Shown here: piece after piece, positions 1-9,541 of the stretch
Position numbering within the stretch: position 1 is the first letter of the stretch
Layout: each line of letters starts with the position of its first letter
Source of the DNA: Varibaculum cambriense
GTDB taxonomy: Bacteria; Actinomycetota; Actinomycetes; Actinomycetales; Actinomycetaceae
Assembly: GCF_022133705.1 (NCBI RefSeq)
Contig: NZ_JAKNHJ010000018.1
Coordinates: forward strand, 1 to 51,786
Direction of reading: 5' to 3'
Length of the DNA: 51,786 bases
Program-made: the position numbers and the translations under genes
Notes under the pieces: model-generated
The model's input: only the letters and a program-made list of their open reading frames with translations
Database searches by the model: none
Told to the model about the DNA's origin: nothing

Positions 1-39
1 ACACTAAACCAACCCGACACGCCCGAAAAATACACACAA

Positions 40-57
40 TTTGGGTATTAACCCAAA
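40..57. repeat. Small inverted repeat beyond the phosphorylase terminator
   Basis: TTTGGGT (40-46) and ACCCAAA (51-57) form a perfect 7-bp stem around ATTA. It follows the main terminator hairpin on the minus strand and may reinforce it or act for a gene to the left of the window. Confidence 0.4.
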
Positions 58-60
58 AAT

Positions 61-93
61 CGGGTGGGTGGCATTGTTCATGCCACCCACCCG
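61..93 (-). terminator. Terminator of the GH112 phosphorylase gene
   Basis: Positions 61-74 and 80-93 are a perfect 14-bp inverted repeat with a 5-nt loop. On the minus strand it is followed directly by ATTTTTGGG, so it has the stem plus U-tract of an intrinsic terminator, about 30 bp after the stop codon of the upstream gene. Confidence 0.85.
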
Positions 94-126
94 AAATGCT
101 TAGGCGAACCCGTTAAATCGGGCTAC

Positions 127-2289
127 TTAAATGTTCCGCCAAGCAATACCACTACCAGGAAGATCGAAGCTTTCCTCGCGACCTCCCGGCAAATAAACTA
201 CCGTTGATTGCGGATTCTCGGTGTTGTTGATGACGCAGTACTTGCCGGCCTTAACGAACTCTGCCACCTCACAATGAGGATTAGAAGAACTCCAGGCAGC
301 ATATTTTTCCTCGTTATGAGAAGCGAAGAACAAGACCCGCTCCAACAAACGAGCATTAGCAGCCGAATAGGGAAGACCGGAAATATAAACCCCGCGACCT
401 TTACCGTACTCGTTAGCTGCCAACTGTACCTGCCCGTCCTCAGCGCAAATCAAAGTGGTGTCTTCGCTGATGGGGAAAGTATTTTGAACCGGTTCGCCAA
501 AATCAATCGCCGCCCCCTTATCCAAATCAGCGGTCACGAAATGCTCAGAAACGACCTCGGGGAAATACTTATCGACCGAAAGAGTGTGGTAGCGTTCCTC
601 GTCAATGCCGAGCACATCCGCTAACTGGAAGAAGCGGCCGGGACGGTCACTAGAAGTTGGCTGACCAACCCCCACAAAAGCGCCCCCCTGGCGTACCCAG
701 GAGCGAATAATGGAAACCAGGCGACCATCATTCCACACGTCCCCGCCAGTAAACGCAGTATTGTAAGGGCCGGCGTTAATTAGCACGTCAATATCGCTGG
801 CAATCCCATCACTCAACACGTCCTCGAAACTGATAAAACGCACATTAACCCGCATCCCGGATAGTGCTTCCAAAATGCCGTAATAGGAATGGTTGTATTT
901 ATTAGGTAGGGCGTGTGCCACCGTAAATGCTTGCCAAGATCGCATCTTGCCCCAGGCATTCACAATCGCCACGTTCAAAATCCCTTGAGCAGGTTCACTG
1001 TCGGTTTGCTCGTGAATATCGCGGAACTCGTTAGCAATATCGGTTACCGTGTCCACAAACTTCGGGAATTTGGCGGCCAAGCTCAAATAACCGCCATAAC
1101 CCATGCGGGCAATCGGGCTACGCAAAATCGCGCGCCGTGCCTTCCGCCAGTTATCCAAGGCTTCAATACTAGGGTCATTACCCTCGTAGAAAGTATCGGG
1201 GAAGAAATAGGGGAGGAAACGACCCTCGGTGTATTTAACCCCGGGAATATCAGAAATCATGCGGGTGGTAGTGCCATCTCCAATCGAACCCACCACTGCG
1301 TCTAAACCAAGCTTTTCAAAACCATCACGATAGGGCTCGGTGCCCAGCCACTGATCCCCCAAGAACATCATGGCCTCTTTACCGGCATCATGAGTGTCCT
1401 TGACCATGGTTTTCACGTTTTCATGGACGAAATCAGAGACGAAATCAATCCAATCTAACTGCGCCTTGCTGGGGATACAGAAAGTCGAATTATAGGTTCC
1501 GCCATTTACGAAATCTTCAGGGCGAATCTGGTATCCCTTGGCTTTTTCAAACTCGGCCAGAGCTTCCGGTGACACGGTTGCCGCATAGCCAAACCAGTCC
1601 ACAATTTTTTCCCGATGTTTCTCATCAAAAACCAGGGTGAACTGGTAAAAGAAAGTGGTAAACCGTACCACATCGGTTTGGGGATTATCCTTTAGCCACT
1701 TACGGAAAGTGTCCATCACGAACTGGTGGGTTTCGGGGTTACGAATATCGAAAGGAATCTCGTGTTCCTTGTCCCCCCAATCATTAGTCAGGTGGTTATA
1801 CATTTCCACCGGATCCCAAATGATATAAGCCAGGAAAGTCACTGTGTATTCGTGCATCGGCTTGGCATCAGAAATCTTCACTACCTGCAAGGTGAAATCA
1901 ACATCCCAGTTGCCAGGATCAACAACCTCACCAGTGGTACGGTCAATAACTTCCCAGTATTTCTTGGGATCTGCGTCTTGGTTAGCCTGCAACTGTTCGC
2001 TATAGAAACGTTGCATATAGGGAATAGACACTGAATCAGCTTCCGCTAGTACCCGCTGAGATAGCAGGTAAATCTGCGGGGTCTGCTCCATATGTTTACT
2101 GATGAACTCGTTATGTCCACGGGTGGGGAAATATGCCGAATAGACTTTTTTCCCGAGCTTCAGCACGTCCTCGTCAAGGTGAGTACCATCTGCGTTACGG
2201 ATGGCGTCAGCGCCCCAAAGTTCGCCGATACGTGCGGTTTCTTCTGCAAAGTTTTCTTCACTGGGAAGAGTAAAACGACCGGTTGTCAT
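127..2289 (-). CDS. lnpA: 1,3-beta-galactosyl-N-acetylhexosamine phosphorylase (GH112)
   Basis: Cytoplasmic enzyme of 720 residues. The family phosphorolyses lacto-N-biose or galacto-N-biose to alpha-Gal-1-phosphate plus GlcNAc or GalNAc, the entry step for type-1 milk oligosaccharides and mucin core glycans in bifidobacteria. The N-terminus (TTGRFTLPSEENFAEETARI) and segments such as WDPVEMYNHLTNDWGDKEHE strongly resemble bifidobacterial LnpA from memory. D312 in MFLGDQW (residues 308-314) corresponds to the known general acid. There is no signal peptide. The start is an ATG with an A/G-rich ribosome-binding region (AGAAAGAAAAAG). It is 111 bp downstream of the response regulator on the same strand and ends in a strong terminator. 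The rest of the bifidobacterial lnp operon (lnpB, lnpC, lnpD) is not visible here. A GH112 member acting on galactosyl-rhamnose is the alternative, but the similarity favours LNB/GNB. Confidence 0.93.
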   Translation of the reverse strand: MTTGRFTLPSEENFAEETARIGELWGADAIRNADGTHLDEDVLKLGKKVYSAYFPTRGHNEFISKHMEQTPQIYLLSQRVLAEADSVSIPYMQRFYSEQLQANQDADPKKYWEVIDRTTGEVVDPGNWDVDFTLQVVKISDAKPMHEYTVTFLAYIIWDPVEMYNHLTNDWGDKEHEIPFDIRNPETHQFVMDTFRKWLKDNPQTDVVRFTTFFYQFTLVFDEKHREKIVDWFGYAATVSPEALAEFEKAKGYQIRPEDFVNGGTYNSTFCIPSKAQLDWIDFVSDFVHENVKTMVKDTHDAGKEAMMFLGDQWLGTEPYRDGFEKLGLDAVVGSIGDGTTTRMISDIPGVKYTEGRFLPYFFPDTFYEGNDPSIEALDNWRKARRAILRSPIARMGYGGYLSLAAKFPKFVDTVTDIANEFRDIHEQTDSEPAQGILNVAIVNAWGKMRSWQAFTVAHALPNKYNHSYYGILEALSGMRVNVRFISFEDVLSDGIASDIDVLINAGPYNTAFTGGDVWNDGRLVSIIRSWVRQGGAFVGVGQPTSSDRPGRFFQLADVLGIDEERYHTLSVDKYFPEVVSEHFVTADLDKGAAIDFGEPVQNTFPISEDTTLICAEDGQVQLAANEYGKGRGVYISGLPYSAANARLLERVLFFASHNEEKYAAWSSSNPHCEVAEFVKAGKYCVINNTENPQSTVVYLPGGREESFDLPGSGIAWRNI

Positions 2290-2400
2290 CTTTTTCTTTC
2301 TGGTAGTAACTGGAAAATAAACGATTGGTATAGGTAGCTAGCAAAGCACTTAATTATAAGATTTGATAGCCGTGATATACCCCAAAAATGCAGGGAAAAA

Positions 2401-3072
2401 TTACATCACTACCAGGCGGTATCCCATGCCACGGACGGTTACGATGCGTTCCGAACCAATCTTGCGGCGCAGGTAACGTACATATACATCCACCACATTC
2501 GAGCCGGGGTCGAAATCGTATCCCCAAACCATATCTAGTAGTTGGGAACGAGAAAGAACCTGGTCAGGGTGTTCCATGAAGGCTTGTAGCATCGTGAACT
2601 CGCGGGCTGAGAGCTCTACCGGTTCCCCGTCAATGGTGGCGCAGCGGGTACGCAAATCCAGGTGCAGACCCCCCACATTGATTTGCACCATATTGGTGGG
2701 ATCTTCAGAATTGGCGGTCTTCAGCCGCAGCCGGATCCTCGCTAGCAGCTCCTCGAAACGGAAAGGCTTCGACATATAATCGTCAGCACCCTGTTCCAGA
2801 CCGGAAACAGTGTCCTCTACCGATGAACGGGCGGTCAATACAATAATCGGTAAAGTGGCTCCCTGACCGCGAATCTGCTCTAGTACTTCGAAACCGTCCA
2901 TATCGGGAAGGCCGATATCGAGGACGATTAGGGAATAATCGCCGCCTAGAGCCCCCGAGATCGCGTCTGCACCTTTGTCGACTACAGTCACGTTGTATCC
3001 GGCGGAAGTTAGTCCTTTAGCGACAAAAGAGGAGATGCCGGGCTCGTCCTCTACCACCAAAATACTGGTCAT
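2401..3072 (-). CDS. OmpR/PhoB-family response regulator
   Basis: DNA-binding response regulator of 223 residues. The receiver domain (1-118) has acidic pocket residues in VVEDE (6-10), phosphoacceptor D52 in LIVLDIGLPDMDG, T80 in IIVLTA and K102 in SKPF. A winged-helix effector domain (about 127-222) ends in RIVTVRGMGYRL. Its ATG is 3 bp from the stop of the histidine kinase, so the two are co-transcribed as a cognate pair. The target genes cannot be deduced; the downstream lnpA on the same strand is a possible but unproven target. Confidence 0.93.
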   Translation of the reverse strand: MTSILVVEDEPGISSFVAKGLTSAGYNVTVVDKGADAISGALGGDYSLIVLDIGLPDMDGFEVLEQIRGQGATLPIIVLTARSSVEDTVSGLEQGADDYMSKPFRFEELLARIRLRLKTANSEDPTNMVQINVGGLHLDLRTRCATIDGEPVELSAREFTMLQAFMEHPDQVLSRSQLLDMVWGYDFDPGSNVVDVYVRYLRRKIGSERIVTVRGMGYRLVVM

Positions 3073-3075
3073 GTT

Positions 3076-4896
3076 TTATTCTCCTTGTAATTCATCTTTG
3101 CAATCATCATTTGAAATCGGCAGGCTGATATTAAAGACCGAACCAACTGAAAGCGCGGATCGGACTTGCAGAATTCCCCCATGGGCTTGCGCTATGGCGT
3201 TTACGATGGAAAGCCCCAGACCGGATCCCGCATAGGAGTGATTGACCCGCATGAAACGGCTAAAGACTTGCTCTTGATCTTTGGGGTCAATACCGATTCC
3301 CTGGTCACGTACCCACAGGTTGAGGCGGTGGGTGCCTTCCACCGGGGGAACTTGCGAGAGCATCTGCAGGCTGGGAGCGGTGATAGTGTCGGCGGGCACC
3401 GGATTACCTTGCTGATCCAGTAGGGGTTGCTGATAATCAATCCCCGCCCCCAGAGCAATTACGGTGCCGGCGGTAGCAAACTTAGAAGCATTTTGGGCGA
3501 GGGCGAGTAATGCTTGCTGCAGGCGTTGGGGATCAGCGGTGGTGGGGACGATGGTGAGGTTATCGATTCGCCAGTTGAAATTGCCTAATTGGGTGGCATT
3601 TTCGAAGACATCCATCAGTAAATCGCCGATATCTACCCGTTCGGGACGGATAAAGTCGGGGCGATCACTCTTGGCAACGGTAATCAGGTCTTCGGTTAGC
3701 CGGTGCATTCGCGAGAGTTCTTCTAAAGCCAGTTCGCGGGTGCGGGCAGTATCTTGAGGGTCGCCAGGGTTTAGCAGTTCTAGATGCCCGCGAACCACGG
3801 TTATGGGGGTGCGCAGCTCATGCCCCACATCATTTAGCAGATCGCGTTGCTCGTCGAAACTGGACTGCAGGCGGGCAATCATCGAGTTCATCTGCCGGGT
3901 AACATCTGCTAGGTCATCATCACCTTCTACCGGCAAACGCTTAGTTAGATCCTGTTCGCTGGTAATAGACGCCATCAAATTTCGCAACCTGCCAATAGGG
4001 GCAAGCAGTGACTGGGAAGCGCGTACATTTACCAAACCCACCAGGGCTAAGACCAAGAAGGAAATGCCAGCAAACAATAACAGTTGGGTTTGAGTCGGGG
4101 TAATATCAGCCGAATAGTTAGAGACGATCGCCAGCAGGGCATCATCGGTATCGGCTGCGCTAATCGGCACCATTCCCACCGCATAGGTGGCCTGATCGGT
4201 GCGGAGCATAAACATTCTGGCCGAGTTGATATCGGAATAGCTGGCTAGTTCTGCCAAAAGTTGCGCATCTTGATGGGCGGCGGAATCGCGCGCACCTTTT
4301 TGCCCAATTAATTGCCCGGCCGAAAATCCCAACAGACTACCGTTGTAGGGCGCATCTTCGGCAGCAATGAACTTACTTAAGGCATCTTTGGCTGAAACTA
4401 TTCCTCCGTTTGATTTGCCACTTTCGGCTTTTACGAAATTGCGCAGATCATTGGTGATTAGCTCGGTTTGAGAACGCTCGGCGTGGGAGATTTGAAACAT
4501 TCCACTGACCAACATAATCAGCCCTACGATGGTGAGTGCGAATCCGGAAATCAATACCGAATGCACCAGCATCCGGTTACGCAGGTTAGTAATCCGCAAC
4601 TTGGGGGTATTGCTTTGAGGCTTGATAGTTTTTTCCACTACCCGCCGGGGACGACTTTGATAGGCGGCGCGTTCCCCAGAGGGCGGCGGGGTGGTTGCTA
4701 CGGGCGGTAGGGAGGGGGAAAGAGGGGAAGGTGGGGCAGCGTTGGCAGGGTTGAGGATCTGCGGCAAGGGCTGATCCCCAGGTAATTGCACGGCAGGACG
4801 AGGCTGACTAGCCGCCAGCGTAGGGGGAGCCGGAACTGGGGAACCGCTAGAGCCTCCGGGATAGCTATTGCCCGGGTAGCTGAGTTTCTCACTCAT
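3076..4896 (-). CDS. Sensor histidine kinase with HAMP domain and proline-rich N-terminus
   Basis: Membrane histidine kinase of 606 residues. I chose the ATG at 4896 because it overlaps the preceding stop (ATGAGTGA) after a GGGGGACAGCC site; the frame stays open upstream but looks non-coding. Order: a cytoplasmic Pro/Ser-rich N-terminus (1-100), TM1 (about 111-133), an extracellular sensor loop of about 135 residues, TM2 (about 270-290), HAMP, H-box with phosphoacceptor H359 in DVGHELRTPI, N-box (LALAQNASKF), G1 (DQGIGID), F-box (FSRFMRVN) and G2 (GSGLGLSIV). All catalytic boxes look intact. The signal is unknown. The roughly 100-residue Pro-rich tail ahead of TM1 is unusual for this family. 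Confidence 0.92.
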   Translation of the reverse strand: MSEKLSYPGNSYPGGSSGSPVPAPPTLAASQPRPAVQLPGDQPLPQILNPANAAPPSPLSPSLPPVATTPPPSGERAAYQSRPRRVVEKTIKPQSNTPKLRITNLRNRMLVHSVLISGFALTIVGLIMLVSGMFQISHAERSQTELITNDLRNFVKAESGKSNGGIVSAKDALSKFIAAEDAPYNGSLLGFSAGQLIGQKGARDSAAHQDAQLLAELASYSDINSARMFMLRTDQATYAVGMVPISAADTDDALLAIVSNYSADITPTQTQLLLFAGISFLVLALVGLVNVRASQSLLAPIGRLRNLMASITSEQDLTKRLPVEGDDDLADVTRQMNSMIARLQSSFDEQRDLLNDVGHELRTPITVVRGHLELLNPGDPQDTARTRELALEELSRMHRLTEDLITVAKSDRPDFIRPERVDIGDLLMDVFENATQLGNFNWRIDNLTIVPTTADPQRLQQALLALAQNASKFATAGTVIALGAGIDYQQPLLDQQGNPVPADTITAPSLQMLSQVPPVEGTHRLNLWVRDQGIGIDPKDQEQVFSRFMRVNHSYAGSGLGLSIVNAIAQAHGGILQVRSALSVGSVFNISLPISNDDCKDELQGE

Positions 4897-5092
4897 GGCT
4901 GTCCCCCTTATTGGGAGCGGGAGCACTGGGGGGAAGCTGCGGAGCTTGCTGGGTAGCAACCGGAATCTGGGGTTCAAAGTTGACTGCCGGGCCCAAATCA
5001 TAGACTCCGTTTAGCACCATAGCCCGCGTTCCGATTAAAACCGCAAGACAAAGGGCGGTACAGACAATTGCCACTGCTGCAAACTTGCGCAC
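4889..5092 (-). CDS. Small single-pass membrane protein upstream of the kinase
   Basis: A 67-residue protein with a GTG start. It has one hydrophobic segment (about residues 4-27) followed by a Pro/Ala/Gln-rich tail. Its stop overlaps the kinase start by 8 bp, which suggests translational coupling and a role linked to the two-component system, perhaps as an accessory or sensing subunit. I do not recognise a named family. The tight overlap and the plausible membrane segment argue that it is a real gene rather than a chance ORF. Confidence 0.6.
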   Translation of the reverse strand: MRKFAAVAIVCTALCLAVLIGTRAMVLNGVYDLGPAVNFEPQIPVATQQAPQLPPSAPAPNKGDSHE

Positions 5093-5140
5093 TTCGCCGC
5101 CCTCTCTGGTGATAGCCGTTCGGTTGGGGCGTTCAGGCGC

Positions 5141-5174
5141 CCCTCTCTCTAATCATTATAGATTAAAGAGAGGG
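5141..5174 (-). terminator. Hairpin terminator of the aminotransferase gene
   Basis: CCCTCTCTCTAATC (5141-5154) pairs with GATTAAAGAGAGGG (5161-5174) with one mismatch around a 6-nt loop. It sits 14 bp past the aminotransferase stop and before the GTG of the small membrane protein. No U-tract follows on the minus strand, so it is of the tail-less type common in actinobacteria. Confidence 0.6.
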
Positions 5175-5187
5175 TAGTAAGGACAAC

Positions 5188-6405
5188 CTATTTTACTTGA
5201 TTAAGAAAATCGACTATGCGGCCGACGCCTTCTTCTAGATCTTCATCGCTTAACGCGTAGGAAAGCCGGAAGAAACCGGAAGGGCCAAAGGCCTCGCCAG
5301 GAACGACCGCCACTTCGACTTTGCGGAGCATTAGATCAGCCAATTCGGCGGAAGTCTGTGGGGTTTCGCCCGCGATTTCGCGTCCCAAAATACGTTCTAC
5401 ACTGGGGTAACAGTAAAAAGCGCCATGCGGCATAGGGACTTCGAGGTCTGGGACCTGGCGTAGTAGCTCCACCATCCGCTGACGCCGCCGATCGAAGACC
5501 TCTCGCATCTGCTGAACTTTGTCGAGCGGACCGCTCACGGCCGCCAATGCCGCCCGCTGCGCAATATTCGAGACGTTCCCGGTGGTGTGGGATTGGAAAG
5601 CGGCGCAGGCTTTGATTACATCCGGCGGAGCTATCATCCAACCGACTCTCCAGCCGGTCATGGCATAAGTTTTGGCTACCCCGTTTAGCACCAGAGTTTG
5701 TTTTGCCAGTTCCGGAACCAGTTTCACAATATGTTCGGCATGAATCCCGTCATAGATTAGGTGTTCGTAGATCTCGTCCGTGATCACCCAGATCCCGTTG
5801 TCTAATGCCCACTGGCCAATAGCTTTTAGTTCATTCGCGTCATAGACCGCGCCGGTGGGGTTAGAGGGGCTGACTATTAAAAGAGCTTTAGTCTTCTCAG
5901 TTTTAGCGGCGTCTAGTTGTTCGACCGTCACCTTATAGTGTTGATCTGCTCCAGCCATTACCGAAACCGGAACCCCGCCGGCGATCTTGATAACTTCCGG
6001 GTAAGTCGTCCAATAGGGGGCGGGCATTAGGACTTCGTCGCCGACCTCTACTATGGCCGAGAAAGCCTCGAAAACTGCCTGTTTGCCACCGTTAGTAACA
6101 ATGATTTCGGTATTGGGGTCAACTTCGTAACCAGAATCCCGCAGGGTCTTCTTCGCGATCGCTTCCCGCAACTGGGGCAGGCCTTTCCCCGGGCTGTAAT
6201 GATGCATAACGGGATCCGCGCAAGCAGCCTGTGCGGCCTCAACAATATAGTCAGGGGTAGAAAAGTTGGGTTCCCCGGCGCCAAATCCGATTACCGGGCG
6301 TCCCTGAGCTTTGAGTTCTTTCGCGGCCGCATCCACTGCCAGAGTGGCAGAAGGAGATATTTGCGCAAGACGATTCGAGATTCTGTGTTCTAGCTGTTTG
6401 TGCAT
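5188..6405 (-). CDS. aspC: Pyridoxal-phosphate aminotransferase, aspartate type (class I/II)
   Basis: Cytoplasmic aminotransferase of 405 residues, most similar to subgroup I-gamma aspartate aminotransferases, which interconvert aspartate/2-oxoglutarate and oxaloacetate/glutamate. Visible features are GAGEPNF (42-48), a SNPTG motif (181-185) with the conserved cofactor-contacting Asn, [10 protein letters not shown] (210-219), the Schiff-base lysine K245 in [17 protein letters not shown], and a C-terminal FRLSYA substrate-carboxylate Arg. The start is an ATG with GGGGAT close upstream. It is a single gene with its own terminator. Substrate preference among related aminotransferases cannot be fixed from sequence. 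Confidence 0.88.
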   Translation of the reverse strand: MHKQLEHRISNRLAQISPSATLAVDAAAKELKAQGRPVIGFGAGEPNFSTPDYIVEAAQAACADPVMHHYSPGKGLPQLREAIAKKTLRDSGYEVDPNTEIIVTNGGKQAVFEAFSAIVEVGDEVLMPAPYWTTYPEVIKIAGGVPVSVMAGADQHYKVTVEQLDAAKTEKTKALLIVSPSNPTGAVYDANELKAIGQWALDNGIWVITDEIYEHLIYDGIHAEHIVKLVPELAKQTLVLNGVAKTYAMTGWRVGWMIAPPDVIKACAAFQSHTTGNVSNIAQRAALAAVSGPLDKVQQMREVFDRRRQRMVELLRQVPDLEVPMPHGAFYCYPSVERILGREIAGETPQTSAELADLMLRKVEVAVVPGEAFGPSGFFRLSYALSDEDLEEGVGRIVDFLNQVK

Positions 6406-6616
6406 ATCCCCATTTTGCCACGTCTGGCGATTGTTTACCTGCTACGACCAAAATGTGTAGTTGATTGTGTCCGGTGTGGTTGTCAGTAGTAGCCGCTAGC
6501 TTGCCGAGGGGAGTCAGAATATGCGTTTTTCCCCACTATGTGCCCGTAGGTTGGACGTGACCAGTAAAACCCCATAAACTTATTTAGCACCGTATTCGGT
6601 CAGCCTGATGGCTGGA

Positions 6617-6689
6617 AGGGCAGTGGCGCAATTGGTAGCGCAACGGTCTCCAAAACCGTAGGTTGTGGGTTCGAGTCCCGCCTGCCCTG
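6617..6689 (+). tRNA. tRNA-Trp (anticodon CCA)
   Basis: A 73-nt cloverleaf: acceptor AGGGCAG/CTGCCCT, D-stem GCGC/GCGC, anticodon stem ACGGT/ACCGT with loop CTCCAAA (anticodon CCA), T-stem GTGGG/CCCGC with TTCGAGT loop, and discriminator G. The 3' CCA is not encoded. A Trp tRNA directly before secE is a common actinobacterial arrangement. Confidence 0.97.
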
Positions 6690-6774
6690 CAAATTTGAAA
6701 CCTGTGCCGGGCCCGGTACAGGACGAAATAGGGGCTTCGACGGGAGCTCCAAGACAGCAAGTGAGGAAACGATC

Positions 6775-7023
6775 TTGGCACCTAACGAGGGCGCAGCCTC
6801 CGTAGAGGCAGACGCAAAAGCGACAAAAAATGGTTTTTGGGGTCGCATCGTGCAGTTCGTGCGACAGGTCATTGCCGAGTTAAAAAAAGTTGTTTGGCCC
6901 ACCCGCGATGAACTCACCACTTTCTTTGTGGTTGTGATTGTGTTTGTGCTGGCAATGATGGCTTTTTCAGGAGTTGTCGACGTCATCACCGCCTGGCTAG
7001 TAACCAAGGTATTTGGCGGTTAA
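6775..7023 (+). CDS. secE: Preprotein translocase subunit SecE
   Basis: An 82-residue membrane subunit of the SecYEG translocon. The short actinobacterial type has a cytoplasmic N-terminus, the conserved amphipathic stretch [20 protein letters not shown] (28-47) and one transmembrane helix (about 49-75). The start is TTG at 6775 preceded by a GAGGAAACGATC site; no ATG in frame fits. It is followed 14 bp later by nusG, the near-universal neighbour. Confidence 0.95.
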   Translation: MAPNEGAASVEADAKATKNGFWGRIVQFVRQVIAELKKVVWPTRDELTTFFVVVIVFVLAMMAFSGVVDVITAWLVTKVFGG

Positions 7024-7037
7024 TTAAGGAGCAAGAA

Positions 7038-7946
7038 TTGCAAACAGGCAATAAGGAGCAGGAAGAAAACACTGTGAGCAACGATCCCGTATTCTCCTCA
7101 GAGGCAGGTGCCTCCGCTGAAGTGAGTGCACAGGCTGCTGATAATGAGCAACCGGTGGCAGCAGAAACCGAGGCCAGGGTAGAAAACACCCCAGAAGAGC
7201 CGGCCGCTCCCGCTGAAGAAGCTTATGCCGAACCAGCAACCGTTCCCGCACAGATAGAACTCACGGATACCCCCCAAGATCAAGAGCTCGCCCCCTCGGC
7301 TACTGCGGAAGAGCTTTCTAAGGCTGAACAAGACAAGTTGCGCGAGGAACTTGAGTTTCTGCCCGGCTACTGGTACGTTCTGCATACCTATTCCGGATAT
7401 GAGCGGCGGGTGAAAGCCAATCTGGAACAGCGAATCGTTACTTTCAATATGGAAGATCAGATCTACCAGATTGAAGTACCGATGGAAAAAGTCGTCCAGG
7501 TGAAATCCACTGAACGTAAAGTGGTGGATCGGGTACGGATTCCCGGTTACGCCCTCGTGCGGATGGAAGCAGTCGAGGACGCCCCCGATGCTTGGCGGGT
7601 AGTTAAGGACACGCCCGCGGTCACCGGATTCGTGGGTGATTCGCAGCATCCGATGCCTTTGACCGAGGACGAAGTAGTTTCCATGTTGGCGCCTACTCCT
7701 GCCTCCATTAAGGCTGCGGAACTGCAAGATGAGCGCGCCAGCCAGGCCAAGCAGCCGGAACAGCCAGTTATTGAGGTTGATTTCGAGGTCGGAGAGAACG
7801 TAACTGTTACCGACGGCCCGTTTGCGACTATGCCGGCTACCATTTCAGAGATCATGCCTGACCAGCAGAAACTTAAAGTTCTGGTGGTTATCTTTGATCG
7901 CGAAACTCCGGTAGAGCTTGGATTTAACCAGGTAGCAAAGATTTAA
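7038..7946 (+). CDS. nusG: Transcription termination/antitermination protein NusG
   Basis: RNA polymerase-associated elongation factor of 302 residues. It has an acidic Ala/Glu-rich N-terminal extension (about 1-105) typical of actinobacteria, an NGN domain starting at [20 protein letters not shown] and including GYALVRM, and a C-terminal KOW domain with [15 protein letters not shown]. Two starts are possible: TTG at 7038 (AAGGAG 6 nt upstream) and GTG at 7074 (GGAAG 8 nt upstream, giving 290 residues). The choice only affects the disordered tail. It sits between secE and rplKA as expected. Confidence 0.95.
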   Translation: MQTGNKEQEENTVSNDPVFSSEAGASAEVSAQAADNEQPVAAETEARVENTPEEPAAPAEEAYAEPATVPAQIELTDTPQDQELAPSATAEELSKAEQDKLREELEFLPGYWYVLHTYSGYERRVKANLEQRIVTFNMEDQIYQIEVPMEKVVQVKSTERKVVDRVRIPGYALVRMEAVEDAPDAWRVVKDTPAVTGFVGDSQHPMPLTEDEVVSMLAPTPASIKAAELQDERASQAKQPEQPVIEVDFEVGENVTVTDGPFATMPATISEIMPDQQKLKVLVVIFDRETPVELGFNQVAKI

Positions 7947-8052
7947 TTGCTCACAGTGAGCAGTCCTAATTGGTTGTAAGGACGGGTGCGCCCTTAGAAT
8001 GGACGACTGTGCTGGTAGTTTTTCTACGGAAAAATTGCCAGACCGCAAAGAG

Positions 8053-8073
8053 TTTCCGGCAACCGCCGGGAAA
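8053..8073 (+). promoter_or_regulatory. Leader hairpin before rplK
   Basis: TTTCCGGC (8053-8060) pairs with GCCGGGAAA (8065-8073), with one bulged G, around an AACC loop, in the 162-bp gap between nusG and rplK and about 35 nt before the rplK start. L11-L1 operons are classically autoregulated by L1 binding the leader mRNA. Whether this hairpin is that site is inference. Confidence 0.35.
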
Positions 8074-8108
8074 GTAAAATCAAGAAATTATATTGAGAAG
8101 GACCCTAT

Positions 8109-8543
8109 ATGCCTGCCAAGAATAAAAAGGTAATCGGCCTGATCAAGTTACAGATCGAGGCCGGTGCTGCAAACCCGGCGCCTCCAGTAGGCCCCGCGCT
8201 TTCGCAGCACCAGGTAAATATCATGGAGTTCTGCAAGGCCTACAATGCGGCTACGCAGGATCAACGCGGGAACGTGATCCCGGTAGAAATCAGTGTCTAC
8301 GAAGATCACTCCTTTGACTTTGTTCTCAAGTCCCCGCCGGCTGCCCAGTTGATTAAGAAAGCTGCTGGGATCGCTAAGGGCTCTGGTACTCCGAACACCA
8401 ATAAGGTGGCAAAGCTGACCATGGCCCAGGTTAAAGAGATTGCCGAGCAAAAGAAGGATGACCTGAACGCGAATGATATCGATGCGGCCGCAAAGATTAT
8501 CGCGGGAACGGCTCGTTCAATGGGAGTTGTCGTCGAGGGCTAG
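8109..8543 (+). CDS. rplK: 50S ribosomal protein L11
   Basis: A 144-residue protein that binds the GTPase-associated region of 23S rRNA and takes part in factor-dependent GTP hydrolysis and the stringent response. The N-terminal domain has [20 protein letters not shown] and the rRNA-binding C-terminal domain ends in [13 protein letters not shown]. The start is an ATG after a GAAGG site. Length is normal for the family. It is followed by rplA. Confidence 0.98.
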   Translation: MPAKNKKVIGLIKLQIEAGAANPAPPVGPALSQHQVNIMEFCKAYNAATQDQRGNVIPVEISVYEDHSFDFVLKSPPAAQLIKKAAGIAKGSGTPNTNKVAKLTMAQVKEIAEQKKDDLNANDIDAAAKIIAGTARSMGVVVEG

Positions 8544-8622
8544 CCTGGCGAACAGCTAAAAAAGACTATAAACCGTGGAGGGGAATGTGCGCCCTCACCA
8601 CAACCTGCAAGGAGAAAAGCAG

Positions 8623-9339
8623 ATGAAAAAGCACTCGAAAGCCTTTAACCAGGCTGCTGAGAAAGTTCATAAGGATCGTCTCTACCAACCGCTAGAGGCT
8701 TTCCGCTTGGCCAAGGAAATTTCTTCCACCAAGTTCGATTCCACCGTTGACGCGGTTTTCCGGCTCACGGTTGATCCGCGTAAATCGGATCAGATGATCC
8801 GGGGCACCGTTTCTTTGCCTAATGGCACTGGTAAGACCGTTAGGGTCCTGGTTTTTGCCAATAGCCCCAAGGACAAGGAAGCGTTAGAGGCTGGAGCCGA
8901 CGAAGCCGGCGGCGATGAACTGATCGAAAAAGTGCAAGGTGGATACTTGGACTTTGATGTGGCGGTAGCTACCCCGGACATGATGGGTAAAGTGGGACGC
9001 CTCGGTCGCGTTCTCGGCCCGCGTGGCTTGATGCCGAACCCTCGTACCGGCACCGTCACTATGGATGTTGCTAAGGCAGTTAAAGAGATCAAGGGTGGTC
9101 GTATCGACTTTCGGGTTGATAAGCACGCCAACCTACACGTAGTGCTGGGTAAGAGCTCTTTCGATGCCGAGAAGCTGGCAGAGAACTATCAGGCAGTTCT
9201 GGATGAGATCCTGCGTCTGCGTCCGGCAGCCCTAAAGGGTCTGTACATCAAGAAGATCGCCGTTTCTACTTCGATGGGGCCGTCCATCCCCTTGGATAGC
9301 TCGCTGACGAAAGATCTAGCGACTGACGATCCTCGCTAA
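8623..9339 (+). CDS. rplA: 50S ribosomal protein L1
   Basis: Large-subunit L1-stalk protein of 238 residues, and the usual translational repressor of its own operon. I chose the ATG at 8623 because it follows AAGGAGAAAAGCAG; 16 codons further upstream are open but carry no better site. The family block [20 protein letters not shown] is intact, and the C-terminus has the [20 protein letters not shown] block. The gene ends in a strong terminator. Confidence 0.98.
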   Translation: MKKHSKAFNQAAEKVHKDRLYQPLEAFRLAKEISSTKFDSTVDAVFRLTVDPRKSDQMIRGTVSLPNGTGKTVRVLVFANSPKDKEALEAGADEAGGDELIEKVQGGYLDFDVAVATPDMMGKVGRLGRVLGPRGLMPNPRTGTVTMDVAKAVKEIKGGRIDFRVDKHANLHVVLGKSSFDAEKLAENYQAVLDEILRLRPAALKGLYIKKIAVSTSMGPSIPLDSSLTKDLATDDPR

Positions 9340-9385
9340 GGATTGCATGCCCGCCTTAGGGCAAAGGCACAATAGCTGAAAATCA

Positions 9386-9432
9386 AAGGGATCCCGCCGG
9401 TGGAAAAATCCACCGGCGGAACCCCTTTTTTT
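9386..9432 (+). terminator. Intrinsic terminator of the rplKA operon
   Basis: CCGCCGGTGG (9394-9403) and CCACCGGCGG (9410-9419) form a perfect 10-bp stem. AAAGGG and CCCCTTT extend it, and it is followed by TTTTTTTG. This is a textbook rho-independent terminator about 50 bp after rplA. Confidence 0.95.
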
Positions 9433-9468
9433 GCTGTCCACGGATTAGCGCTAGATGTGAGGCTGGCT

Positions 9469-9541
9469 CGGTAAAAGCGCTCGGGGGACCCCGGTGACCC
9501 TCGCTTCGCTCGGCTCAAGCCCCCTCTCGCATCTTTTACCG
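9469..9541. repeat. Long imperfect inverted repeat between rplA and feoA
   Basis: CGGTAAAAG (9469-9477) pairs with CTTTTACCG (9533-9541). Inside it GGGGG (9483-9487) pairs with CCCCC (9520-9524), and the loop carries the iterated motif TCGCTTCGCTCGG. There is no ORF. It lies between convergent operons, so it may be a bidirectional termination structure or a dispersed palindromic element. Confidence 0.4.
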
